Program-made: the position numbers and the translations under genes
Notes under the pieces: model-generated
Told to the model about the DNA's origin: nothing
Database searches by the model: none
The model's input: the letters and a program-made list of their open reading frames with translations, nothing else
Virus record (IMG/VR): IMGVR_UViG_3300037342_000011
Location: 1 to 64,000 of that record
Reading direction: 5' to 3' (one strand)
Length of the DNA: 64,000 bases
Source of the DNA: a virus
Shown: in pieces, positions 41,385 to 47,955 of the stretch
How positions within the stretch are numbered: the stretch's first letter is position 1
How the letters are laid out: each line of letters opens with the position of its first letter

Positions 41385-41821
41385 GTACGGTTCATCCTGC
41401 TTTTGATATTGAAACTGCAATGTGGTTTGCCGACGAACTTGAGGCGCCGACTCTCCGCGCCTTGAAGCGTCTCCTGCCCCCGCGCACTAAAATCAAGGGT
41501 TATTACCCGAACGGCTATCTAAGAACTTTCGCCTATTCAAACGACGTATTGCGCAAGCATTTTGCCACGACGCTTCTAACTAGCGGGTTTAGAATTGCCG
41601 CGCCTAAGCGAACGGAGCCGGACGTTCCCAAGAAAAGAATTAGAGCGCCTACTAAGCCAACCAGCAACCCCGATACGTGGCAAGGGTGGACCGACGCAAA
41701 TTTGGCTTTGTTGAAAGAATTATATTTGAAAGGTCTAACCTCCACGCCGATAAGCAGAAAACTTGGCTGTACGCGCAATACGGTTATTGCGAAGATACAT
41801 AGAATGGGATGGCGAGCATGA
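41381..41821 (+). CDS. GcrA-like DNA-binding regulator
   Basis: 146 aa. Residues about 102-145 read WTDANLALLKELYLKGLTST then ISRKLGCTRNTVIAKIHRMG, the GcrA-type helix-turn-helix seen in the alphaproteobacterial cell-cycle regulator. An unrelated N-terminal domain (residues 1-75) precedes a Lys/Arg linker. Overlaps both neighbours. May redirect host sigma70 promoters, which is inference from GcrA biology. Confidence 0.85.
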   Translation: MSTVHPAFDIETAMWFADELEAPTLRALKRLLPPRTKIKGYYPNGYLRTFAYSNDVLRKHFATTLLTSGFRIAAPKRTEPDVPKKRIRAPTKPTSNPDTWQGWTDANLALLKELYLKGLTSTPISRKLGCTRNTVIAKIHRMGWRA

Positions 41822-42123
41822 CCCGCCAGCACCTCCCCAACCGTCGCTATGCTCGCACCTTGAACTTCGAGGCTGACGGACAGCGCTATGTTGCTACGGT
41901 TAGCTTCTTTGATGATTCAAGGTTGGCTGAACTCTTTATTAATTCAAGTGGGAAGCTAGGCTCAACCGCCGATGTGAACGCCGCGGACGGCGCGTTGGCT
42001 GTTTCTTTAGCCCTTCAATACGGATGTCCGGCAGAGACGCTTCAAAAAGGAATGAAGCGAAATGCAGACGGCGTGGCTCAAGGGCCGTTGGGGGCGGCGT
42101 TAGATGCGGTATTAAAGGGTTGA
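41818..42123 (+). CDS. TSCPD-like small protein
   Basis: 101 aa from ATG 41818 (ATGA overlap). RRYARTLNFEADGQRYVATV, then SFFDDSRLAELFINSSGKLG, NAADGALAVSLALQYGC and AETLQKGMKRNADGVAQGPL resemble the TSCPD/ribonucleotide-reductase-associated module. Could modulate dNTP supply. Assignment is by resemblance only. Confidence 0.65.
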   Translation: MTRQHLPNRRYARTLNFEADGQRYVATVSFFDDSRLAELFINSSGKLGSTADVNAADGALAVSLALQYGCPAETLQKGMKRNADGVAQGPLGAALDAVLKG

Positions 42124-42175
42124 TTTTTACGCGGGGATTAAGTAGGCTTTCAAATACACACAGGAGAGTACAGAA

Positions 42176-42268
42176 ATGAAAAAATATCAATTCCTCTGCA
42201 TCAACGGCGACTACGTTACCGTACAAGCCGACTCAGAGGACAAGGCTAGGCACTTTGCCAATGGTTGA
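42176..42268 (+). CDS. Hypothetical 30-aa peptide
   Basis: ATG 42176, ribosome-binding site CACAGGAG at 42159-42166. Sequence MKKYQFLCINGDYVTVQADS reads like the N-terminal strand-loop-strand of a small beta domain, then EDKARHFANG. It ends 3 nt before the next ATG. May be a truncated larger protein. Confidence 0.5.
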   Translation: MKKYQFLCINGDYVTVQADSEDKARHFANG

Positions 42269-42271
42269 AAG

Positions 42272-42571
42272 ATGGGGCAACCCAAGCGGCATCTATGGCG
42301 GCTGGTACAAGGGGTTAGGTTTGAATTTGGTGAGGTCATGGTAGCCTCCCGCGACCCCGACGCTGCCGAACGTTTCAAGTGGCGCTACGACAAGGCTGTA
42401 TCAGACTTCGCCAACGGGGGGTCCGAGGCGGTGTTTCGTGCCAGCTTATTCTGTCTAGGCTACAGGGGCCAAATGCTCGATCTTGAAGTGCAGCATCAGT
42501 ATACCTTTGGCATTAGGACGGTATTGAAAAGAAGCGAGTATAAAGGTGGTTTGCCGGATAGGGTGTGGTGA
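42272..42571 (+). CDS. Hypothetical 99-aa protein
   Basis: MGQPKRHLWRLVQGVRFEFG, then VASRDPDAAERFKWRYDKAV and FCLGYRGQMLDLEVQHQYTF. Soluble alpha-beta protein with several aromatic residues. Rightward accessory operon; unknown function. Confidence 0.55.
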   Translation: MGQPKRHLWRLVQGVRFEFGEVMVASRDPDAAERFKWRYDKAVSDFANGGSEAVFRASLFCLGYRGQMLDLEVQHQYTFGIRTVLKRSEYKGGLPDRVW

Positions 42572-42613
42572 TTTTGTTCCTTTAACACTGCGAAATAGTA
42601 AGGAAGGCGTAAG

Positions 42614-42760
42614 ATGACTGACGCAGAGAAACTAGAAAAGGCTTCCGCTGCCCTGGAAGGGCTTTACGCGATGGTCGCGCAAAACCCGGCAATCAAAGCC
42701 GACGAGCGGTTCGTAACGGCTGGCGTGGTGTCGGATGAACTCAAGAACGCACAGTCATAA
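42614..42760 (+). CDS. Small helical protein (48 aa)
   Basis: ATG 42614 after AAGGAAG, stop TAA at 42758-42760. Sequence MTDAEKLEKASAALEGLYAM continues to ERFVTAGVVSDELKNAQS. Helical and acidic; too short for family assignment. Confidence 0.6.
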   Translation: MTDAEKLEKASAALEGLYAMVAQNPAIKADERFVTAGVVSDELKNAQS

Positions 42761-42826
42761 TAAGAGAATGACAATGACACTCAGGCAGATGCAGGTTTTC
42801 TGCTTTCTACAAGCTAAGGGACGAAC

Positions 42827-43042
42827 ATGACCGCAGAAATTGATACGATGACAAGTTCCAATTTGGTATTTAATTGGGGAATTATCTTCGACAGCGGCAC
42901 ATATTATGTTGATGAGCGCCTTGGCGGCGACACAACTTATCGCAGGTGGGGACCGTTGCCGTCGAAGGAATTGGCGTGCGCTCTTATCGAGGAACGGAAA
43001 AAGTGGGTGCGAGAATCGATCAATATGCGCTTGTCCTCTTAG
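42827..43042 (+). CDS. Hypothetical 71-aa protein
   Basis: ATG 42827 after AAGGGACG. Strands FNWGIIFDSGTYYVDERLGG and TTYRRWGPLPSKELACALIE. The composition suggests a small alpha-beta protein. Upstream, a 20-codon ATG frame (42769) overlaps its start and may be a leader peptide. Confidence 0.58.
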   Translation: MTAEIDTMTSSNLVFNWGIIFDSGTYYVDERLGGDTTYRRWGPLPSKELACALIEERKKWVRESINMRLSS

Positions 43043-43065
43043 GATTGCGCAGTAACAACGGAACA

Positions 43066-43521
43066 ATGACAATGCGCTGGTTTGAGAGACTTTCAGCAAA
43101 GCGACCGCCAGATTTTATTATCGGCGGGGCGGAAAATCCATACATGCTTCGCTGGTGGGTCATCCCGCGCAATCGGCTGTTCAATATCTACCTGCACCGC
43201 TTCCTGCGTAGCGACGACGACCGCGCACTGCATGACCATCCTTGGCTTAATATGAGCTACCTGCTCGATGGCACCTACACCGAGCATACAATCGAGGCAG
43301 GAGGGGTCCATAAATCGCGTGTCGCCGCTCCTGGCTCGCTCAAATTCCGTCGAGCCAAACAGGCGCACCGCGTAGAGCTTCATAGCGGGCCGTGCTGGTC
43401 GCTGTTCGTCACCGGGCCAGTCATTCGTGAATGGGGTTTCCACTGCACCGCAGGCTGGCGGCACTGGAAGCTATTTACATCAGATCGTGACAAGGGCGCG
43501 GTCGGACGAGGATGCGAGTAG
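43066..43521 (+). CDS. Cupin-fold phage protein
   Basis: 151 aa from ATG 43066. Metal-type motif ALHDHPWLNMSYLLDGTYTE and a second box FRRAKQAHRVELHSGPCWSL, followed by VTGPVIREWGFHC, give a double-stranded beta-helix pattern common in phage genomes. Ligand unknown. Confidence 0.78.
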   Translation: MTMRWFERLSAKRPPDFIIGGAENPYMLRWWVIPRNRLFNIYLHRFLRSDDDRALHDHPWLNMSYLLDGTYTEHTIEAGGVHKSRVAAPGSLKFRRAKQAHRVELHSGPCWSLFVTGPVIREWGFHCTAGWRHWKLFTSDRDKGAVGRGCE

Positions 43522-43561
43522 TTCAACAAAGTTTTGTAACGGGACAAGACAGGACAAGACG

Positions 43562-43786
43562 ATGGCAAAAAATCTATACCCACCAATGTCGCAGACCATG
43601 CGAGGCGAGAAACGCGCCGGCCGTAATTTCTATTGGCGATGGCCGTCTGATGATCAGTCGTGGTTCGCCTGGGCGTTCCAGAACTACGGATCAAAATGGA
43701 TCGTATGGCGAGTTGGCCCGTTCAACTATCGAGTCGAGGTTGCCGCGCCCGGTGAGTGCGGCGGCTATATCTGGCATCGTCATTGA
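43562..43786 (+). CDS. Hypothetical 74-aa Trp-rich protein
   Basis: ATG 43562 (MAKNLYPPMSQTMRGEKRAG). The mature part is rich in Trp and Tyr (RNFYWRWPSDDQSWFAWAFQ, WIVWRVGPFNYRVEV), suggesting a small beta domain. Unknown family. Confidence 0.6.
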   Translation: MAKNLYPPMSQTMRGEKRAGRNFYWRWPSDDQSWFAWAFQNYGSKWIVWRVGPFNYRVEVAAPGECGGYIWHRH

Positions 43787-43792
43787 TACGGA

Positions 43793-44047
43793 ATGATCGA
43801 CATGCAGAAATCGTACTGGCAATCAATGGTGTGTGATGGACCTCGTAGCCACGAGGCAATCAAAAGCTGGCTATCTCCTATGTGCGCCGACATGACGCCA
43901 TTGAAGGCGGAAATCCTATGCGACATTGCGACTGACAAAGAGAAAAAGTTGCGAGTTTTGATGCAGGACAAGGATGGGAAGAAGTTATTGGCAACGCGCA
44001 CCTTTGGCAGGAAGTTTTCCATCACGCTTAAGCCTGCCAATGTTTGA
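43793..44047 (+). CDS. Hypothetical 84-aa protein
   Basis: ATG 43793 or 43802. Helical N-terminus (KSYWQSMVCDGPRSHEAIKS), then KLRVLMQDKDGKKLLATRTF. Soluble. Unknown function. Confidence 0.58.
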   Translation: MIDMQKSYWQSMVCDGPRSHEAIKSWLSPMCADMTPLKAEILCDIATDKEKKLRVLMQDKDGKKLLATRTFGRKFSITLKPANV

Positions 44048-44081
44048 GCCTTCATAAGCCAAGACCGACAGGAGTTCTAAA

Positions 44082-44267
44082 ATGGCTACCAAGATATTTT
44101 GCGACCAATGTGGGACCGAAGGTGCATCTAGCTATTCGGTAGAATTTCGCGGCAACTTGGGAAACAAGGAACAGCGAGATTTTAGCTTTCAGGCGTGCAA
44201 CTCGTGTTGGGAGCGAGCCTCCACGGCTATCAAGGCAATCGTGCCTGCCGTTGCCATTAATGATTGA
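44082..44267 (+). CDS. Zinc-ribbon-like protein (61 aa)
   Basis: ATG 44082 after ACAGGAG. CDQCGTEGASSYSVEFRG and a downstream FQACNSCWERASTAI supply two Cys pairs for zinc. Last gene of the rightward operon; the next gene reads leftward. Role unknown. Confidence 0.68.
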   Translation: MATKIFCDQCGTEGASSYSVEFRGNLGNKEQRDFSFQACNSCWERASTAIKAIVPAVAIND

Positions 44268-44288
44268 TAAGCGGCGGCTCCTCTACAT

Positions 44289-44480
44289 TCAACGGCGACG
44301 ACCATCGTCGCCAATTCGTTTGATGATGCCAGCGCGCAAAAGGTCGTCCAGTTGCCGCGACAAAAGATATTCGCAGACATCGTTTTTGGTCGCGCCGTAG
44401 CCTAGCCCGACGAGGCTTTCCAATTCCTCCATTCGAGCCGTGCCAGCGTGGAGTTCAATTTTGTTGAACTGATAATTCAT
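44289..44480 (-). CDS. Hypothetical 63-aa protein
   Basis: ATG 44480 after GGAAGAGGAG. Beta start MNYQFNKIELHAGTARMEEL then helical YGATKNDVCEYLLSRQLDDL, a ribbon-helix-helix-like layout. Possibly DNA-binding. A GGCGACGA/TCGTCGCC hairpin (44294-44312) lies in its 3' end and may help end the facing rightward transcript. Confidence 0.6.
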   Translation of the reverse strand: MNYQFNKIELHAGTARMEELESLVGLGYGATKNDVCEYLLSRQLDDLLRAGIIKRIGDDGRRR

Positions 44481-44496
44481 GTCGGCTCCTCTTCCT

Positions 44497-45306
44497 TCAA
44501 GCCGCTGCGGCGAATAGCGCCGGTTCGGCTGCATCAAAAATCACAGCAACGCGATTGCTCACCTTGTTGAACGGCGGCATGTCAAGCACCTTCATATCCA
44601 TCCGCATGACCGGGCCGGTCGGCCGGTGTTTCTCAGGAATGCGCGCCAGCTCTTCAGCGCTGAGTTCCCGTTCGGTCACGTCGCGGCGAATGAATGACCC
44701 GCGCCGGAACGAGGCCGGGAAGGATTCAAAGTCAATGCCGAGGTCGGCCAGCATGGCGAGCATCGCCTTCTGGTCTTGGCCGAACAGCGCCTTGTGTGAA
44801 AACTTACTCTGCGCGACCATGCTGATGGCGTTCTTCCTCGCGTCCATCGCGCGCCAGAGGAAGGCATTGGCCGCCTCGTCCTTAGACGGAAGCTGGAACA
44901 CCCGGCAGTCGAAGTGAGGCAGACGGCCGGCGAACTCGGCCGGGATCACGGTCGCGAACTTTGCAGCCGCCATAGACGCCAGCACGCTCACCATCTTCTG
45001 TACCTTGCCAGAGAAGATCACGTCGGACTCCGGCTTGTCGGCCAGCCACACAAGGCTGATCTCGTCAGACTGCGTGTAGCCCATCCGAGCGTCTGTCTTG
45101 TGGGCGAGATACTTGGTCGTCTCCACCATCGCCGCCGTCATCCTGGCGTCAAACGGACGTTCCATGCCGCGCGTGAACGCCGAGAAGGCGCGCCCGTCAA
45201 TCCTGGCGTATATCGGCAGCATTGGATCGAGCTTACGCGCCGTCTCGACGGCTTCGTAAGCCTTCATCCGCGCGCCGAACTCGTCAGTGTCTTTCAGGCG
45301 GCTCAC
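44497..45306 (-). CDS. Thg1-like 3'-5' polymerase (tRNA-His guanylyltransferase family)
   Basis: 269 aa from a GTG at 45306 with GAGGAG six nt upstream, 10 nt after the Dam gene. Metal-binding D37 in YARIDGRAF and D81/E82 in YTQSDEISL match the catalytic Asp/Asp-Glu of Thg1. FTRGMERPFDARM and SDEISLVW are hallmarks. Thg1 adds G to the 5' end of tRNA-His and its relatives repair 5'-truncated tRNAs by reverse polymerisation. In a phage it may mend host tRNAs cut by defence nucleases; that is inference. Confidence 0.9.
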   Translation of the reverse strand: MSRLKDTDEFGARMKAYEAVETARKLDPMLPIYARIDGRAFSAFTRGMERPFDARMTAAMVETTKYLAHKTDARMGYTQSDEISLVWLADKPESDVIFSGKVQKMVSVLASMAAAKFATVIPAEFAGRLPHFDCRVFQLPSKDEAANAFLWRAMDARKNAISMVAQSKFSHKALFGQDQKAMLAMLADLGIDFESFPASFRRGSFIRRDVTERELSAEELARIPEKHRPTGPVMRMDMKVLDMPPFNKVSNRVAVIFDAAEPALFAAAA

Positions 45307-45316
45307 GCTGCGCTCC

Positions 45317-45847
45317 TCAAGTGACAACGGGTTCAAGGATAAAGCAGGCAATGTGGCGTCCGGTCCCTTTGCCTTGGGATCCATCCTCGGTCGCGTGCCA
45401 GCGCACGTCACCAAGATTGCGGACCTTCGTGCCGATGGCCGACAAAATCATAAGCACCCACTTATCGACCGGATAGACCAGCACGACGCGCTTGCCTTTT
45501 TGCTGCTCGATGATCGCTTTGCGCACCCAAGCAGTCGGTCCTTTTTTCTTGCCTTGGTGGATTATGGATCCGAAGGGCGGGTTGACGTAGCTCGACTTTC
45601 CCCACTCGCAGGTCAGGCCGTCGAATCCGGGCGGCAGCGGGTGCGGGCAAGGATCGAAGTCAAAATGAAACTCAGCGTCGAGCGCGGCATAGAGCGCGGG
45701 CGGCGTGATCCAGTAGTGCTTCCCATCGTCGCCGTTGCCGACATGAAACTTATTCTCGGCTGGCGCGAGTTGCGATTGATGGCGCGGCGGATCCACTTCC
45801 CGCCCGTCGCCGTACAAATCGCCGTAAGTGCCACCACGCGCAACCAT
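45317..45847 (-). CDS. Phage Dam-type DNA N6-adenine methyltransferase
   Basis: 176 aa. HYWITPPALYAALDAEFHFD, FDPCPHPLPPGFDGL, SSYVNPPFGS and VVLVYPVDKW are the phage N-6-adenine-methyltransferase (Dam) pattern; NPPF is catalytic. AGGAG before ATG. Target sequence cannot be read from the protein. Upstream of the Thg1-like gene. Confidence 0.88.
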   Translation of the reverse strand: MVARGGTYGDLYGDGREVDPPRHQSQLAPAENKFHVGNGDDGKHYWITPPALYAALDAEFHFDFDPCPHPLPPGFDGLTCEWGKSSYVNPPFGSIIHQGKKKGPTAWVRKAIIEQQKGKRVVLVYPVDKWVLMILSAIGTKVRNLGDVRWHATEDGSQGKGTGRHIACFILEPVVT

Positions 45848-45859
45848 TCCAAATCGCTC

Positions 45860-46036
45860 CTATTTCGCCATTATGTGTAAGTGAACGGTGCTGAGAAACC
45901 GACCAAGGACATTAAGCGCCAGTTTCTTTAATTCGTAGTCGCTTGTCTCATGGGCAATTTCTAGCAGCCGGAATTGCTCATGGAGCGTGAGTTTATCCGG
46001 CGCTGGTTCAATGTAGCCCGCAATCATTGCAGACAT
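45860..46036 (-). CDS. Small helical protein (58 aa)
   Basis: ATG 46036 after GGAGTTTGGC. MSAMIAGYIEPAPDKLTLHE then QFRLLEIAHETSDYELKKLA. Helical; stop followed by GGAGCGATTT that serves the Dam gene start. Unknown function. Confidence 0.6.
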   Translation of the reverse strand: MSAMIAGYIEPAPDKLTLHEQFRLLEIAHETSDYELKKLALNVLGRFLSTVHLHIMAK

Positions 46037-46048
46037 GCCAAACTCCTC

Positions 46049-46318
46049 CTAATCCTTTACGTTGCATTCACGACCAGCAGCGCGAAGCTCGGCGCACATC
46101 TGCTGCTCAAGTTTAGTTTCCCACCCGCCATATTCATCTTTATTGACGACGCACCGCGCCAGAACTTTGTGCCTAGCCGAAACCGCGTCAGCGGCCCACT
46201 TGCAAGAGTCAAACGTCTGATAGCCGCCGATCTTAAGCCAGTCGCTATCAGCGCAGCTGACCTTATTCCCGGCGTAGGTCGAAACTGGCAGACACATCAA
46301 AACCGCTAAGACGTACAT
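46049..46318 (-). CDS. Exported small protein (89 aa)
   Basis: ATG 46318 with AAGGAG. N-terminal signal peptide MYVLAVLMCLPVSTYAG, then a Cys-containing mature region (CADSDWLKIGGYQTFDSCKW, ARCVVNKDEYGGWETKLEQQ). Four Cys could form disulphides in the periplasm. Unknown family. Confidence 0.65.
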   Translation of the reverse strand: MYVLAVLMCLPVSTYAGNKVSCADSDWLKIGGYQTFDSCKWAADAVSARHKVLARCVVNKDEYGGWETKLEQQMCAELRAAGRECNVKD

Positions 46319-46371
46319 TTTCGGCTCCTTTGTTGTTAGCCCCCGCCCGCTTTCGAGAGCGGGGGCGCTTG
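46319..46371 (-). other. G/C-rich intercistronic hairpin
   Basis: On the minus strand CCCGCTCTCGAAAGCGGG forms a 6-bp stem and flanking GCCCCCGC/GCGGGGGC repeats extend it. No U-tract follows, so it is not a standard terminator. It may modulate expression of the exported protein just downstream. Confidence 0.4.
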
Positions 46372-46455
46372 TCATGCAAGACGAGATTCGAACTCGTTAT
46401 CTAAGGCGCGTCTTGCGACGTTGGCCCACGCTGTACCCGCCAAGCTCCATTGCAT
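46372..46455 (-). CDS. 27-aa micropeptide
   Basis: ATG 46455 with AGGAG seven nt upstream, stop TGA at 46372. Sequence MQWSLAGTAWANVARRALDN ends EFESRLA and looks like an ordinary amphipathic helix. It fills the gap between coupled genes. The same DNA mimics a tRNA T-arm by chance. Confidence 0.55.
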   Translation of the reverse strand: MQWSLAGTAWANVARRALDNEFESRLA

Positions 46456-46471
46456 GACTTAACTCCTGTTC

Positions 46472-46684
46472 CTACAGACCGCGAGCGCGGTCAATGATCC
46501 TGTCGGCCCAAGCCGTAGCCGGAACCGATTTGCTTTCCGTCGCCTCGTTCCATGCCGCGTCAACTATGCGCCGCAAGAAAACTTGCTCCCGGCACTCGCT
46601 CAAAGCGTAGCGATGAGCGCATGGCACAGGCGGCTTGTCGTCGGGGTGACAAGTGCATGGTCGAGATTTATCTGTCCCTGCCAC
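46472..46684 (-). CDS. Cys-rich 70-aa protein
   Basis: MAGTDKSRPCTCHPDDKPPV, PCAHRYALSECREQVFLRRI: Cys/His residues may bind zinc. C-terminus helical (AATAWADRIIDRARGL). Overlaps the first base of the 202-bp repeat. Unknown family. Confidence 0.62.
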   Translation of the reverse strand: MAGTDKSRPCTCHPDDKPPVPCAHRYALSECREQVFLRRIVDAAWNEATESKSVPATAWADRIIDRARGL

Positions 46685-46885
46685 GGTCGCTCCTATTTCA
46701 CGTTGTCTGATTGACGGACAACTTCCATCGCCAGCATTAGATCGGCGGCTAGTTCCTCCGCCTCCCTGCCGCGTTGCTGGACTTCCTCGTAATGACTAGC
46801 CAAGTTTTTCTTTGCGACCGCCGAAAAGATCACGGCATGTTTGGCAAGCCTGTCGAACAAAGTATCAGCCACGAAATTCTCCTAA
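46684..46885. repeat. 202-bp exact direct repeat, copy 1
   Basis: Identical to 47754-47955 over 202 bp (offset 1,070). Carries one whole gene with its start signal and the ribosome-binding site of the following gene. Confidence 0.95.
46693..46872 (-). CDS. Duplicated 59-aa helical protein, copy 1
   Basis: GTG at 46872 after AGGAG, stop TAG at 46693. Sequence VADTLFDRLAKHAVIFSAVA continues KKNLASHYEEVQQRGREAEE to a helical end. The identical protein is encoded at 47763-47942. Helical, charged; no family recognised. Confidence 0.72.
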   Translation of the reverse strand: MADTLFDRLAKHAVIFSAVAKKNLASHYEEVQQRGREAEELAADLMLAMEVVRQSDNVK

Positions 46886-47097
46886 TTATCGTTGAAGTCG
46901 TCGCACACAACCCAACCCTTATTCGGATTGTCGTGCGGCTTGATTGCGCCAGCAGCGATCATTTCATCTAATTCCGCATCACGGTAGCGACCCGCCTCAT
47001 AGGCAGCCCGCGCGCCCTCATACATGAAGCCGCCGCGCGTGGGTGCCATGCGGCGCATGTAATCGAGTTGGACCTTTGCCTTTTTGGATAGCACCAA
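46882..47097 (-). CDS. Hypothetical 71-aa protein
   Basis: MVLSKKAKVQLDYMRRMAPT, GARAAYEAGRYRDAELDEMI then AAGAIKPHDNPNKGWVV. Tyr/Arg-rich helical protein of unknown family, between the two repeat copies. Confidence 0.6.
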   Translation of the reverse strand: MVLSKKAKVQLDYMRRMAPTRGGFMYEGARAAYEAGRYRDAELDEMIAAGAIKPHDNPNKGWVVCDDFNDN

Positions 47098-47112
47098 AAT
47101 TCTCCTCTATAT

Positions 47113-47361
47113 TCAAGCCGAGCCAGCAGACTTGCCGCTGACCTCGGCGATTGCCTGACGATTGCCAAGCTCGACATTCTTGGCGACGACTTCCATCGCC
47201 TCACTTGGCGTCACGGCGCGCTGGTCTTGCAGCGCAACCAACTTGCCGAGCATGTTTGCCGCGACCGCCAGCAATTCAAGCGATGACAGTTTCGGGGCGT
47301 GCTTGTTCACCAGCGCGCAAAGGTCTTGGTAGGCGACTTCATGCTCGGGGCGCGATCTCAT
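47113..47361 (-). CDS. Hypothetical 82-aa protein
   Basis: ATG 47361 overlaps the zinc-protein stop (ATGA). Helical: YQDLCALVNKHAPKLSSLEL, LAVAANMLGKLVALQDQRAV and SEAMEVVAKNVELGNRQAIA. No family recognised. Confidence 0.6.
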   Translation of the reverse strand: MRSRPEHEVAYQDLCALVNKHAPKLSSLELLAVAANMLGKLVALQDQRAVTPSEAMEVVAKNVELGNRQAIAEVSGKSAGSA

Positions 47362-47753
47362 GTTCCAACCTTCTCGTTGCTTCCGTCCCATACGAACTCG
47401 CCGTCCGCACCTACCGAAAAGTGTGTGCCGCAGCCGCAGCAGAATGTCCCGCTGTAGAAATGAGGATCACGCGCGTAAGTCTCGGCAAGCGATTGGCCCA
47501 TTGTCGTCAGCGTTCCGCATTTCGTGTGAACGTAACTGCGGCGCACTGGACGCACGAAGCCTTTGGCGCGTTCCTCCTTCGCCAGCACCACATAGCCCTC
47601 TTGCTGGCCGTTCTCTTTCAGGCGGCGATGCTCCGGGTAAACTTGCGTATCATCCGTCAGCGTCGTGCGCGGCGCTGGCGAGCATTGGCACTTATAGCGG
47701 TCAAGGCCGCACGTCTCGCAGCGCCAATCATCGATGCCAAACCGCTTATTCAT
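47358..47753 (-). CDS. Zinc-ribbon protein (131 aa)
   Basis: CETCGLDRYKCQCSPAPR at the N-terminus and HTKCGTLTTMGQSLAETYAR with FYSGTFCCGCGTHFSVGADG at the C-terminus, a pattern I know from alphaproteobacterial phages. Two zinc sites likely. Function unknown. Confidence 0.68.
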   Translation of the reverse strand: MNKRFGIDDWRCETCGLDRYKCQCSPAPRTTLTDDTQVYPEHRRLKENGQQEGYVVLAKEERAKGFVRPVRRSYVHTKCGTLTTMGQSLAETYARDPHFYSGTFCCGCGTHFSVGADGEFVWDGSNEKVGT

Positions 47754-47955
47754 CGGTCGCTCCTATTTCACGTTGTCTGATTGACGGACAACTTCCATCG
47801 CCAGCATTAGATCGGCGGCTAGTTCCTCCGCCTCCCTGCCGCGTTGCTGGACTTCCTCGTAATGACTAGCCAAGTTTTTCTTTGCGACCGCCGAAAAGAT
47901 CACGGCATGTTTGGCAAGCCTGTCGAACAAAGTATCAGCCACGAAATTCTCCTAA
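47754..47955. repeat. 202-bp exact direct repeat, copy 2
   Basis: Same sequence as 46684-46885. It lies in the same orientation; recombination between copies would remove 1,070 bp with three genes. Confidence 0.95.
47763..47942 (-). CDS. Duplicated 59-aa helical protein, copy 2
   Basis: Encodes the same 59 residues as 46693-46872 from a GTG at 47942 with the same AGGAG. It starts just after the GIY-YIG gene (stop at 47952). The identity at base level implies a recent duplication or gene conversion. Confidence 0.72.
   Translation of the reverse strand: MADTLFDRLAKHAVIFSAVAKKNLASHYEEVQQRGREAEELAADLMLAMEVVRQSDNVK

Noticed and set aside
44294-44312. GGCGACGA/TCGTCGCC hairpin as a strong terminator of the rightward operon
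   Set aside because: Perfect 8-bp stem but no U-rich tract after it, and it lies in the coding end of the facing gene; only mentioned as possible.
46372-46460. Apparent tRNA gene on the minus strand (T-arm and 9-bp end stem)
   Set aside because: No acceptable anticodon stem-loop or D-arm; the interval is an open frame with a good ribosome-binding site.
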